In this document: positions 26,214 through 35,286 of the stretch, piece by piece
Numbering within the stretch: position 1 is the stretch's first letter
Layout of the letters: each line of letters begins with the position of its first letter
From: Seonamhaeicola sp. ML3
GTDB lineage: Bacteria; Bacteroidota; Bacteroidia; Flavobacteriales; Flavobacteriaceae
Length of the DNA: 64,000 nucleotides
Direction: 5' to 3'
NCBI RefSeq assembly: GCF_023273855.1
Contig: NZ_CP096884.1
Span: forward strand, 372,001-436,000
Notes under the pieces: generated by a model
What the model was told of the DNA's origin: nothing
The model's database searches: none
What the model saw: only the letters and a program-made list of their open reading frames with translations
Position numbers and translations under genes: made by a program

Positions 26214-27563
26214 TTAAAGGAATAATTTTTCAACACGCTTTATAGATTTGAGCAAGCAACATACCACTACGCGATCTCCTTTTTGTATAACAAAATCACC
26301 AAGAGCTATCATACCAACACCATCCCTAATTACTCCTCCAACGATTGCCGATCTAGGAAAATCTATATGTTTTATCGCTTTATAACATACGGCAGATGTA
26401 TCTTTCACTTCAAACTCCAATAACTCGGCATTAAGATTGCTTAACTTGGTCATGGCCACAACTTCTCCTCTACGTATATACCTAAAGATATTGTTTGCGG
26501 CTAGTAATTTTTTATTGATTAGAGTATCAATTCCTATGGAATGCGATAAATCGAAGTAATCCATATTCTCAACTAAGGCAATCGTTTTTTTAACCTCTTT
26601 GGATTTGGCAACCAAACAAGACATAATATTGGTTTCAGAATTTGGACCTACAGCAATAAAAGCATCCATATCGCTAATATTTTCCTCATCAAGCATATCT
26701 GCATTTCTGCCATCACTATTAATAACCAATACTTTGGTAAGGGCTTCGGCAACCTCGAAAGCACGATCTCTATTACCCTCTAATAGTTTAACATTCAACC
26801 CTTTTTCACTTAAATCCTTTGCAGTTTTATAAGCTATCTCGGAGCCTCCTAGAATCATAACGTTTTTTATGTCCCTGTTAACCTTACCAGTTAATCTACA
26901 AAGCTCGTCATCTCCACCCTCCGAGGTAATAAAAACAACTGTATCGCCTCGCTTAAAAACCGTGTCACCACGGGGTATGATAGTATACTGGGTTCCAAAA
27001 CGTTGTATGGCAATAGGTACAAAATGAATTTCAGGAAAAATCTGTGCTGCTTCCTTCACCGTTTTACCAACAAACGAGGCTGTTTTTGAAAGCGTTAATC
27101 CTGCCATGGTTAGGGCGCCACCTTCAAATTCATAATTTTCATCGAACGAAGACTGTTTTAAAGACAATTCTATTTCGGCTGCTGCCAATGCCTCTGGTGA
27201 AATCAACTCATCAATTCCAAATTTAGTAAAACCAACTTCGTCTTTATATTGAATAAACTCCGTATTGGTAATTCTAGCTATCGTTCTTTTGGCTCCAAGT
27301 TGTTTTGCCAAAACACTAACCGTAATATTGGTGGTTTCACTAGAAGTAACGGCAATAAACAAATCGGTATTATCAACCCTGGCTTCTTTTAAAACAGCAA
27401 TTGAAGTCGCATCTCCCTTTACTGCTCTAATATCCAGCAAAGAATCTGCATATGCTATCCTTTTTTTATTGGGGTCTATTAAAGTAATTTCTTGAGATTC
27501 GTAAGATAGTAGTTTAGCTAAATGAAATCCAACTTCACCTGCTCCTGCAATAATTATCTTCAT
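26214..27563 (-). CDS. trkA: Trk-type potassium uptake, NAD-binding regulatory subunit
   Basis: TrkA gates TrkH from the cytoplasm. The 449-residue protein has two RCK units. The first begins MKIIIAGAGEVGFHLAKLL with a Rossmann GxGxxG and DAT/RAVKGDATS; the second begins VMILGGSEIAYKTAKDL. Each is followed by a TrkA-C domain (around residues 135-220 and 360-449). It precedes trkH by 9 nt on the same strand. Confidence 0.95.
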   Translation of the reverse strand: MKIIIAGAGEVGFHLAKLLSYESQEITLIDPNKKRIAYADSLLDIRAVKGDATSIAVLKEARVDNTDLFIAVTSSETTNITVSVLAKQLGAKRTIARITNTEFIQYKDEVGFTKFGIDELISPEALAAAEIELSLKQSSFDENYEFEGGALTMAGLTLSKTASFVGKTVKEAAQIFPEIHFVPIAIQRFGTQYTIIPRGDTVFKRGDTVVFITSEGGDDELCRLTGKVNRDIKNVMILGGSEIAYKTAKDLSEKGLNVKLLEGNRDRAFEVAEALTKVLVINSDGRNADMLDEENISDMDAFIAVGPNSETNIMSCLVAKSKEVKKTIALVENMDYFDLSHSIGIDTLINKKLLAANNIFRYIRRGEVVAMTKLSNLNAELLEFEVKDTSAVCYKAIKHIDFPRSAIVGGVIRDGVGMIALGDFVIQKGDRVVVCCLLKSIKRVEKLFL

Positions 27564-27588
27564 GTTCTTTTAATCATAAAAAGTACAA

Positions 27589-27596
27589 CAAAAGTA
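27589..27596 (-). promoter_or_regulatory. Promoter -7 box for trkAH
   Basis: On the minus strand the sequence is TACTTTTG, an exact TAnnTTTG, 26-33 nt upstream of the trkA ATG. The -33 region is not convincing. Confidence 0.5.
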
Positions 27597-27783
27597 CATT
27601 AATTTTTTCATTTAAAAATTAAATCTCCAAGCACTGGCTTCTAATTAATCTAAGTGTTTACAACGAAAAACACACCTTTTTACATTCATGCACAAAACCT
27701 ATAGCTCAAGTCTAGTTAAGATAAACCTTTTCAATGGTTAACAAAGTATTGACCATTGCTTTTTAAACTAGGAATAAATATTG

Positions 27784-27791
27784 TAGGTTTG
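27784..27791 (+). promoter_or_regulatory. Candidate -7 box of menG/porT
   Basis: TAGGTTTG exactly matches TAnnTTTG, 16 nt before the TTG start chosen for menG, with a TTG 25 nt upstream. The box overlaps the first copy of a small tandem repeat (27786-27821). Confidence 0.4.
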
Positions 27792-27821
27792 TCAAAAAAT
27801 ATTGGTTTGTCAAAAATAAAG
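27786..27821 (+). repeat. 18-bp imperfect tandem duplication at the menG start
   Basis: GGTTTGTCAAAAAATATT is followed by GGTTTGTCAAAAATAAAG; the first 13 bases are shared, and the repeat duplicates the TTG TCA AAA context of the start codon. Confidence 0.7.
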
Positions 27822-28532
27822 CCCTACAAAAACAGTGATTTAGGCAAGAAAGAACAAGTCACACAGATGTTCGATAATATTTCTGGAGACTACGATGGTC
27901 TAAATCGGGTTATCTCCTTTGGTGTTGATGTAAAATGGAGAAACAAGGTTGTTGATATTGTTAAAGAAGCCCAGCCTGAAACTGTTCTTGACATCGCTAC
28001 CGGAACAGGTGACTTAGCCATAAATTTAGCGCAAACAAATGCCTCTCGAATTGTTGGCCTAGATATTAGTAGTGGCATGCTCGAAATTGGCAAGAAAAAA
28101 ATAAAAACCAAGAATTTAGATAACAAAATAGAGATGGTACTCGGAGATAGCGAGAAGCTCCCTTTTAAGGACAATACCTTCGATGCTATTACTGTCGCTT
28201 TTGGAATTAGGAATTTCGAAAATCTTGAAAATGGATTAATTGAGATTTTAAGGGTACTTAAACATAACGGAACTTTTGTTATTTTAGAAACTTCGGTGCC
28301 TACAAAAGCTCTATTTAAAGCAGGTTATAATCTCTACACGAAAAATATTATGCCTTTAATAGGAAAACTGTTTTCTAAAGACAGAAGCGCTTATAAATAC
28401 TTAAGTGAATCTGCTTCGGTTTTTCCTTATGGCGAAGCTCTAAACAATATTTTACGCAAAATTGGGTTTATTAATGTTGAAGATTTTCCGCAGACCTTTG
28501 GTGTTGCTACAATTTACAAATCATCAAAATAA
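27807..28532 (+). CDS. menG: Demethylmenaquinone methyltransferase (MenG/UbiE), TTG start
   Basis: Carries out the last step of menaquinone synthesis, C-methylation of demethylmenaquinone. SAM motif I is VLDIATGTGDLAINLA and the family signatures are FGVDVKWR, GDSEKLPFKDNTFDAITVAFGIRNFEN and AYKYLSESASVFPYG. No ATG lies in the correct region. The family's usual N-terminus (S-K-x-x-x-P-Y-K) matches a TTG at 27807; a second in-frame TTG at 27789 exists because of a tandem repeat. The protein would be 241 aa. porT follows after 4 nt. Menaquinone is the acceptor for Nqr, but the genes are far apart. Confidence 0.92.
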   Translation: MSKIKPYKNSDLGKKEQVTQMFDNISGDYDGLNRVISFGVDVKWRNKVVDIVKEAQPETVLDIATGTGDLAINLAQTNASRIVGLDISSGMLEIGKKKIKTKNLDNKIEMVLGDSEKLPFKDNTFDAITVAFGIRNFENLENGLIEILRVLKHNGTFVILETSVPTKALFKAGYNLYTKNIMPLIGKLFSKDRSAYKYLSESASVFPYGEALNNILRKIGFINVEDFPQTFGVATIYKSSK

Positions 28533-28536
28533 TATA

Positions 28537-29274
28537 ATGAAGGCTTTTTTTTTACCGCTCTTACTTTTATCTCTGTCACTAAATTGTAATGCACAGCTAT
28601 TCAAGAAAGAAAAGGTAACTTATGATGCCAACCAAGGACGTGGCTCAACAGACAACAATCTTTTACGTTGGGGTTATTTTTTAGGAATTAGTCATTATGA
28701 TTTTAATTTTGACTATGACTTTGGCAATCAGGGAGACCTTAGGGATATCTATGTTAACCGAAGTCCTGGTTTTAATGTAGGACTTATTGGGAATTTAAGG
28801 ATTAATAGCTTTTTAGATTTACGCTTAGAACCTGGATTATGCATAACCAATAGAGAAGTTAACTATAGTGAAAGTTACTTTAGCGGAGAAATTCAGAGCA
28901 ACGATTTAATACGGGAAGTAAAGTCTACATATATCCATATTCCTCTTTTATTAAAAGTATCGACCAAGAGAATAAACAATTTTAAACCTTTTATTGTAGG
29001 AGGATTTTCTACGGCTTTAAACCTTTCAAGTAATGAAAACAACCCTGAAGACAACAGTAATGGTCAATTTAGAACAAAAAGGAATTCTATCTTTTACGAA
29101 TTGGGTTTTGGTATAGACCTCTACCTATATAACTTTAAGTTCTCACCTTCAATACGAGGTATTTTTGGTATAAATGATGAACTGGTAAGGGATAACGACC
29201 CTAATAGTCCGTGGACCAGTAACATTTCCAGTATGAAAACAAGAGGGCTGTTTATAAACTTTACCTTTCAGTAA
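28537..29274 (+). CDS. porT: Type IX secretion / gliding protein PorT
   Basis: A 245-residue protein with a signal peptide ending in CNAQ and an outer-membrane beta-barrel make-up of alternating polar and hydrophobic strands (PSFNVGLIGNLRI-like, LRLEPGLCITNR, FKPFIVGGFSTALNL, YELGFGIDLYLY), ending in F-T-F-Q. PorT is required for type IX secretion, and its place right after menG is a common arrangement in flavobacteria, which supports the call. The C-terminal aromatic residue fits an outer-membrane protein. The gene converges with a small membrane protein gene 3 nt away. Confidence 0.85.
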   Translation: MKAFFLPLLLLSLSLNCNAQLFKKEKVTYDANQGRGSTDNNLLRWGYFLGISHYDFNFDYDFGNQGDLRDIYVNRSPGFNVGLIGNLRINSFLDLRLEPGLCITNREVNYSESYFSGEIQSNDLIREVKSTYIHIPLLLKVSTKRINNFKPFIVGGFSTALNLSSNENNPEDNSNGQFRTKRNSIFYELGFGIDLYLYNFKFSPSIRGIFGINDELVRDNDPNSPWTSNISSMKTRGLFINFTFQ

Positions 29275-29277
29275 CAC

Positions 29278-29517
29278 TTACAGGTTTGAGAAAACCCAAA
29301 TCAAAAAAAACAAAAACAGCACTCCTATAAGCGTGTTGAAACCTTGGTGGGTAAGTTCATCGTAATAATCTGGAGATTTTGGTCCAAACAAATACTCTTT
29401 GAAAGTAAATTTAGGTTTTCTGAAAATGGTACGCCAAATACTACCGTAAACCCATCTCACACATCCCCCGATAAAATTGAAAACAAGATAGAAAATCCCT
29501 TTAAAAAGTTCTTCCAT
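29278..29517 (-). CDS. Small membrane protein of unknown function
   Basis: A 79-residue protein with two hydrophobic segments (residues about 5-22 and 60-78) joined by a basic, aromatic loop (WRTIFRKPKFTFKEYLFGPK). I do not recognise the family. It starts 5 nt after the stop of the rRNA methyltransferase and is probably co-transcribed with it. Confidence 0.7.
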   Translation of the reverse strand: MEELFKGIFYLVFNFIGGCVRWVYGSIWRTIFRKPKFTFKEYLFGPKSPDYYDELTHQGFNTLIGVLFLFFLIWVFSNL

Positions 29518-29522
29518 CGTTA

Positions 29523-30242
29523 TTATCCCCGCTTGAATTCGCTCAATAATATGGCTGTGGCCATTGCTACATTTAGGCTTTCTGTAGCTTGAATATTCCC
29601 AAACCTGGGAATACTAATCCTTTCATTTGTAAGGCTTTTTATCTCATGAGAAATTCCATTACCCTCATTTCCCATAACTAAAATGCCTTTTTCTGGTAAA
29701 CTAGACTTATATACAGAATCTCCATCCATAAAAGCCCCGAATATTGGCAGCTTTGTTTTTTTTAAGTAGTCACTTAAATCCACATAACTAATATTTACCC
29801 TCGATATAGAGCCCATTGTAGCTTGAATTACCTTGGGGTTATAACAATCCACAGTTGCTTTGCTACAAACCAAATCTCTTATCCCAAACCAATCACAAAG
29901 TCTTATAATAGTACCCAAATTCCCTGGGTCTTGAAGTTCGTCTAGTGCAAGAATTAAATTACTGTCATTAATTGGCTGAGCGTCAGGAATTCTAAAAACA
30001 GCCAATGCTTTGTTTGGGGTCTTTAGAAAACTAATTCTTTTAAGTTCAGATTCTGAGATTAAATTTTCCTTTTTGGCATCAATATTGAACGATTCTGTTG
30101 TATATAAGCTATAGAGCTTCAATTTAGACTGCAACAGTTCTTGTATTGTCTTTACTCCCTCAACAACAAATAAACCATGGAGTAGTCTATATTTTTTTTG
30201 CTTTAAACTCGTTATTAGTTTTACTTGACTTTTAGACAGCAT
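29523..30242 (-). CDS. SpoU/TrmH-type RNA 2'-O-methyltransferase
   Basis: A SPOUT-family enzyme of 239 residues. An N-terminal L30e-like substrate-binding domain starts KSQVKLITSLKQKKYR and is followed by the knotted catalytic core with LALDELQDPGNLGTIIRLCDWFG (motif 1 spans residues about 92-114), ILVMGNEGNGIS (motif 2) and SIPRFGNIQATESLNVAMAT (motif 3). The target RNA cannot be told; the gene is like the flavobacterial RlmB-type relatives. Confidence 0.88.
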   Translation of the reverse strand: MLSKSQVKLITSLKQKKYRLLHGLFVVEGVKTIQELLQSKLKLYSLYTTESFNIDAKKENLISESELKRISFLKTPNKALAVFRIPDAQPINDSNLILALDELQDPGNLGTIIRLCDWFGIRDLVCSKATVDCYNPKVIQATMGSISRVNISYVDLSDYLKKTKLPIFGAFMDGDSVYKSSLPEKGILVMGNEGNGISHEIKSLTNERISIPRFGNIQATESLNVAMATAILLSEFKRG

Positions 30243-30340
30243 ATAGTCATGAGAATTTATTTCAATTTATAAAGAAAATGAAAATATCTGGTTAAGATCA
30301 TCTAAGATTAAAATTATTTAAATTAACACATGAAATAGCT

Positions 30341-30348
30341 TATTTTTG
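30341..30348 (+). promoter_or_regulatory. Promoter -7 box for tamL
   Basis: TATTTTTG is an exact TAnnTTTG, 67-74 nt upstream of the TTG start codon of tamL. No -33 box is seen. Confidence 0.45.
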
Positions 30349-30414
30349 ATCAAGTATTTTGCATATACAAACTCAATTTATTAAAGCTATATCTAAAATT
30401 AACCTAGGGTTATT

Positions 30415-32937
30415 TTGAAAAAAACTCTCTTAAAAATACTATTTCTCTTTTTACTTGTAGAATGCTTTACAGCATGCGATGCTACCAAAAGAGTTACAGA
30501 AGGAGAATATCTGCTTACAGATAACGATATAATGGTTAACGGAAAAAAGAGAAGCACAGAAGCTTTGAACAACCTTATTTCACAAAGTCCAAACAGAAAA
30601 ATATTAGGCATACCCCTAAGGTTGCATATATACAATTTAGCTAGAGAACGAAGAGATTCGCTTTTCGAAGTCTGGTTAGACAAAAAGCCAAAACGCAGGG
30701 AGCGACTAACAAAAAAACTCTCAAAGAAACAGCTAGACCAATTAAAAATGACATCTATTGGGTTTAACGACTGGTTAAAAAGAACTGGAGAGGCACCAGT
30801 TATAGTTGATGAGGCTAAAGCAAAAAAATCTGCCAAACGTATTGAAGATTATCATATTAACAATGGCTGGTTTGATGTAGATGCAGCTTACAAGATTAAT
30901 AAAGGCGAAAACAAACGTGCCAAAATAGAGTATAACGTAGAAACAGGAGTTCCCTATATTTTAGATTCTATTTCAACAACGGTAAAATCTGTAGTTGTAG
31001 ACTCACTTTACCAAAACATAAAAGAACAATCTTTAATTCGGACAAATGAACAATACAAAACCGAAAACTTTGTTCAAGAACGCGATAGAATTTCAAGTGA
31101 GTTAAGAAACTCTGGAGTATATCATTTTAGCACCGATTATATAACTTTTGAAATAGATACTATAGGCACCAATAAAAAGGTAAACGTAGATATTAACATT
31201 CTAAATAGGGCCATTAGAACGCCCGATTCTATAAGAAGAGAACCTTTTCAAATATATGATATTAGAGAAGTGAATATTATCACAGATTACACTTACGGTA
31301 ACAGGAACAAACCTTTTCAAGATTCCATACGATTTGGAGGATATAACTTTTACAGTTATGGAAAAATGCGATATAAACCACGTGCCATAACCGATGCTAT
31401 ATTTATTACACCAGGCGATATTTTCAGGGAGCAAGATAGAACTTTTACCTATAGACAGATTAATCAGCTTAAAACCTTTAAGTATCCTAACATTGAATAT
31501 ACCGAGAATTTAGATAATTCCCTTTCCAGTACCATCCGATTGGCACCATTAAAGAAATTTAGTTTGGGTATTGGAACCGACGCCTCAACAAGTAACATAC
31601 AAACTGTAGGGTTTTCAGTTAATCCAAGTTTACAAATTAGAAACATTTTTAAAGGCGCTGAAACACTTCAAGTATCTGGGTTGGCTTCTATAGGTGCTTC
31701 TAAAGATGAAAATAATGACGATTCGTTTTTTGATATAGTAGAATATGGCTTAGATTTAAAACTCACCATACCACGTTTATTATCACCATTTTACACAGAA
31801 CGTATCATTCCTAAATACATGTCGCCAAGCACCAAAATAGGTGTCTCACTTTCCAGTCAGACCAATATTGGTTTAGATAAGCAATCCCTTAGCGGTACCA
31901 TTAATTATAATTGGCACCCTAACAACAAAAAAACGAATACTTTAGACCTTTTTAATGTACAATATGTTAGAAACCTTAACATCGACAATTACTTCGATGT
32001 TTATCAAAATTCTTTTTCTCTTTTAAATAGTATTGCTCAAGATGTGAATTTCATTGATCAAAATTCAGATTTAGACAAACCAGAACAAGCTAATGCCTTT
32101 ATTGCTTATGCTTTAGGTAATCCAACTCCTGGTGAAATATCAGAAAGCCAGCTAACAACTGTTAATAGTATTAACGAAAGAAAAGAACGTCTTACAGAAA
32201 ACAACTTAATATTATCGTCCAGTTTTAGTTTCACTAATGATGGCCGTACAAACCTTTTCGATGAAAATTTCTCGATTTTTAGATTTAAAATAGAATTTGC
32301 CGGCAACTTGCTATCCAACGCATCTAAACTTTTAGGTTTAGAAAAAGATGAAAATAATCGCTTTAAACTTTTTAATGTTGCCTTTTCTCAATACGCAAAA
32401 ACCGAATTGGAATATACGAAACACTGGGACCTTGGAAGGAAAAACGTGTTAGCTTTCAGGAGTTTTTTCGGTATAGCAATTCCATACGGCAACTCCGATA
32501 ACATTCCTTTTGCAAAGAGTTTCTTTGCTGGTGGACCCAATGATAATAGAGCATGGACAGCATATCGCCTTGGCCCCGGTAGCCTGCTATCTGCTAACGA
32601 ATTTAACGAAGCAAATTTAAAATTAGCATTTAACCTAGAACAGCGCTTTAATATTTTTGAAAACTTAAATGGCGCTATTTTTGTAGACGCCGGAAATATT
32701 TGGAATGTTCTTGATAACATCGAAGATAGTAGAGCCACATTTACAGACCTAGGCTCACTAAAAGATATAGCCGTAGGGTCTGGTTTTGGGCTACGCTACG
32801 ATTTAAGCTACTTTATTTTCAGGTTTGATATTGGTTTTAAAACTTATAACCCAACATATACATTGGGTAATCGTTGGTTTAAAGACTACAATTTCTCTAA
32901 TGCTGTTTACAACATAGGGATAAACTACCCTTTTTAA
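30415..32937 (+). CDS. tamL: TamL-type BamA-family outer-membrane lipoprotein, TTG start
   Basis: An 840-residue Omp85 protein. The signal peptide follows immediately on a TTG start codon (KKTLLKILFLFLLVECFTAC), with a lipobox cysteine, so this is a lipidated BamA relative of the kind called TamL in Bacteroidota. POTRA-like domains occupy residues about 110-400 (for example NNGWFDVDAAYKINKG and FKYPNIEYTENLD). The rest is a 16-strand barrel, with KSFFAGGPNDNRAWTAYRLGPG (a region of about 22 residues near 700) containing the conserved RAW/Y motif of Omp85 barrels. It is thought to work with an inner-membrane TamB; none is in the window. Confidence 0.85.
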   Translation: MKKTLLKILFLFLLVECFTACDATKRVTEGEYLLTDNDIMVNGKKRSTEALNNLISQSPNRKILGIPLRLHIYNLARERRDSLFEVWLDKKPKRRERLTKKLSKKQLDQLKMTSIGFNDWLKRTGEAPVIVDEAKAKKSAKRIEDYHINNGWFDVDAAYKINKGENKRAKIEYNVETGVPYILDSISTTVKSVVVDSLYQNIKEQSLIRTNEQYKTENFVQERDRISSELRNSGVYHFSTDYITFEIDTIGTNKKVNVDINILNRAIRTPDSIRREPFQIYDIREVNIITDYTYGNRNKPFQDSIRFGGYNFYSYGKMRYKPRAITDAIFITPGDIFREQDRTFTYRQINQLKTFKYPNIEYTENLDNSLSSTIRLAPLKKFSLGIGTDASTSNIQTVGFSVNPSLQIRNIFKGAETLQVSGLASIGASKDENNDDSFFDIVEYGLDLKLTIPRLLSPFYTERIIPKYMSPSTKIGVSLSSQTNIGLDKQSLSGTINYNWHPNNKKTNTLDLFNVQYVRNLNIDNYFDVYQNSFSLLNSIAQDVNFIDQNSDLDKPEQANAFIAYALGNPTPGEISESQLTTVNSINERKERLTENNLILSSSFSFTNDGRTNLFDENFSIFRFKIEFAGNLLSNASKLLGLEKDENNRFKLFNVAFSQYAKTELEYTKHWDLGRKNVLAFRSFFGIAIPYGNSDNIPFAKSFFAGGPNDNRAWTAYRLGPGSLLSANEFNEANLKLAFNLEQRFNIFENLNGAIFVDAGNIWNVLDNIEDSRATFTDLGSLKDIAVGSGFGLRYDLSYFIFRFDIGFKTYNPTYTLGNRWFKDYNFSNAVYNIGINYPF

Positions 32938-33066
32938 TATTATCTGTACCTCTTAAAAACTATAACGTTTTAGTACTTATTTGTATTTTTCAAAAGGAAA
33001 AACAGGCTGTAATTCGCTAAAATTTAATTACTTTTGAAATCAATAATTATTAAAAATCAATAAAAA

Positions 33067-34134
33067 ATGGGACACAACATAAAACCGGGCGTTGCTGCTG
33101 GATACGAAGTTCAAGAAATCTTCAAACTTGCTAAGGAAAAGGGATTTGCTTTACCCGCAGTTAATGTAATTGGCTCAAATGCTATAAATGGTGTATTAGA
33201 AACTGCTGCAGCTTTAAATGCTCCAGTTATCATTCAGTTTTCTAATGGTGGAGCTCAGTTTAATGCTGGGAAAGGATTAAGCAATGAAGGTCAGAACGCT
33301 GCCATCCAGGGTGCTATTGCTGGTGCTAAACATGTACATACTATGGCAGAAGCCTATGGTGTTCCTGTAATTCTACATACCGATCACTGTGCCAAGAAAC
33401 TATTACCTTGGATTGATGGTTTATTAGATGCTAGTGAAAAACACTTTGCCGAAACAGGAAGATCACTTTTTAGTTCGCATATGATAGACCTTTCTGAAGA
33501 GCCAATAGAAGAAAACATCGAACTTTGTAAAACTTATCTTGAGCGCATGAGCAAAATGAACATGACGCTTGAAATAGAATTAGGTATTACTGGTGGTGAA
33601 GAAGATGGTGTTGACAATACAGATGTGGATGACTCTAAACTCTACACACAACCAGAGGAAGTTGCTTATGCTTATGAAGAGTTGAGTAAAGTGAGTGACC
33701 AGTTTACAATTGCAGCTGCTTTTGGTAACGTTCATGGTGTCTACAAACCTGGTAACGTAAAATTAACGCCTAAAATCCTAAAAAATTCTCAGGAACACAT
33801 TTCAGAAAAATATGGTGTTGGACATAATCACATAGACTTTGTTTTCCATGGTGGTTCTGGTTCTACTGTAGAAGAAATAAGAGAAGGTATAAGCTATGGT
33901 GTAATTAAAATGAACATCGATACCGATTTGCAATATGCTTTTATGAGTGGTATTAGAGATTACATGGATGAAAAATCAGAGTATTTGAAATCTCAAATAG
34001 GTAACCCAGATGGGGATGACGTTCCTAACAAAAAGTATTACGACCCTCGTGTATGGTTACGCGAAGGAGAAAAATCTTTTGTTGAGCGTTTAAAGAAAGC
34101 TTTTGAAGACTTAAACAACGTAAACACATTATAG
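33067..34134 (+). CDS. fbaA: Class II fructose-bisphosphate aldolase
   Basis: Glycolysis/gluconeogenesis enzyme that splits fructose 1,6-bisphosphate. The 355-residue protein is a zinc-dependent TIM barrel. Zinc ligands are in VILHTDHCAKK and in AFGNVHGVY and DFVFHGGSGS, and MTLEIELGITGGEEDGVD is the conserved loop. It is the class IIA type. Confidence 0.97.
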   Translation: MGHNIKPGVAAGYEVQEIFKLAKEKGFALPAVNVIGSNAINGVLETAAALNAPVIIQFSNGGAQFNAGKGLSNEGQNAAIQGAIAGAKHVHTMAEAYGVPVILHTDHCAKKLLPWIDGLLDASEKHFAETGRSLFSSHMIDLSEEPIEENIELCKTYLERMSKMNMTLEIELGITGGEEDGVDNTDVDDSKLYTQPEEVAYAYEELSKVSDQFTIAAAFGNVHGVYKPGNVKLTPKILKNSQEHISEKYGVGHNHIDFVFHGGSGSTVEEIREGISYGVIKMNIDTDLQYAFMSGIRDYMDEKSEYLKSQIGNPDGDDVPNKKYYDPRVWLREGEKSFVERLKKAFEDLNNVNTL

Positions 34135-34161
34135 TAAACACGATATATTTTCAAAATAACT

Positions 34162-34190
34162 AAGGTTCCGTTTCATCGGAACCTTTTTTT
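34162..34190 (+). terminator. Intrinsic terminator of fbaA
   Basis: A 9-bp stem AAGGTTCCG/CGGAACCTT with a 6-nt loop and seven T, 28 nt after the stop. The rest of the gap (34191-34372) holds nothing I can support. Confidence 0.85.
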
Positions 34191-34372
34191 ATGGGTCAAA
34201 ATTATATGCATGCATGATAATAAAACAACATGGTGTTACCTCAAAATTAAAAAAAGGTTTAATTTTGTCATTAGGCTTCTAGCTGTATTGTCTAAGCAAG
34301 CCTTAATCCTTAACGCAAACAATGGTAGTGTAATTAATTATTTTTATCATTGCATAACTAAAATTAACAAGC

Positions 34373-35233
34373 ATGTCATCTTGGTTTAAAAGAAAAACAA
34401 AAGGAATAACAACTTCTACCGAGGAGAAAAAAGATACACCTAAAGGACTTTGGTACAAAACACCAACTGGTAAAATCGTAGATACTGAAGAATTAGAACT
34501 AAATTTCTATGTAAGTCCAGAAGATGGTTACCACGTTAGAATAGGAAGTAAAGAATATTTCGAAATTCTTTTTGACGACAATAAATTTAAAGAACTAGAT
34601 GCCGGTCTAGAATCTAAAGACCCTCTAAAATTCGAGGACACTAAAAAGTACCCAGACCGTTTAAAGGCTGCTCAGGACAAAACAAAACTAAAAGATGCTG
34701 TAAGAACAGCAGTAGGAAAATCGAAAGGTAAAGATTTAGTTATCGCTTGTATGGACTTTAGCTTTATTGGAGGTTCAATGGGAAGTGTAGTTGGCGAAAA
34801 AATTGCTAGAGCGGCAGATTATGCCTTAAAAAACAAGTTGCCTTTAATGGTTATTTCAAAATCTGGTGGCGCTAGAATGATGGAAGCTGCTCTATCGTTA
34901 ATGCAACTAGCAAAAACCTCTGTAAAATTAGCACAATTAGCAGAAGCTAAATTGCCATACATATCATTATGTACAGATCCAACTACAGGAGGTACAACCG
35001 CTTCATTTGCTATGCTAGGAGATATTAATATTAGCGAACCAGGGGCTTTAATTGGTTTTGCTGGACCACGTGTGGTAAAAGATACTACCGGTCAAGATTT
35101 ACCAGAAGGTTTTCAAACCTCTGAGTTTCTGTTAGAACATGGGTTCTTAGACTTTATAACGGTTAGAAAAGAATTAAAAAACAAGGTTAATCAGTATATC
35201 GATTTAATACTCAATCAACCTTTAAGAGCATAA
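34373..35233 (+). CDS. accD: Acetyl-CoA carboxylase carboxyltransferase beta, lacking the zinc-ribbon cysteines
   Basis: Carboxyltransferase beta subunit that starts fatty-acid synthesis, partnering AccA (not in the window). The crotonase-fold core is intact: [53 protein letters not shown] and GFAGPRVV. In E. coli and many other bacteria the N-terminus carries four cysteines in a C4 zinc ribbon. Here the equivalent segment ([12 protein letters not shown] near residues 25-36 and [15 protein letters not shown] near 43-57) has none of the four; they read T, G, S and D at those sites. The protein is 286 aa. Confidence 0.92.
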   Translation: MSSWFKRKTKGITTSTEEKKDTPKGLWYKTPTGKIVDTEELELNFYVSPEDGYHVRIGSKEYFEILFDDNKFKELDAGLESKDPLKFEDTKKYPDRLKAAQDKTKLKDAVRTAVGKSKGKDLVIACMDFSFIGGSMGSVVGEKIARAADYALKNKLPLMVISKSGGARMMEAALSLMQLAKTSVKLAQLAEAKLPYISLCTDPTTGGTTASFAMLGDINISEPGALIGFAGPRVVKDTTGQDLPEGFQTSEFLLEHGFLDFITVRKELKNKVNQYIDLILNQPLRA

Positions 35234-35241
35234 AAAACTAT

Positions 35242-35274
35242 AAAAACTCTCAGACAATGTTTGAGAGTTTTTTT
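35242..35274 (+). terminator. Intrinsic terminator of accD
   Basis: An 11-bp stem AAAAACTCTCA/TGAGAGTTTTT with a 9-nt loop and a T-run begins 8 nt after the accD stop. It contains the ATG (35257) that could be taken as the start of the next gene. Confidence 0.85.
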
Positions 35275-35286
35275 AGCTTTCAAAAC

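Noticed and set aside
27741-27760. TTG (27756) as the start of menG
   Set aside because: It adds 17 residues not found in the family and would place the start upstream of the best promoter box.
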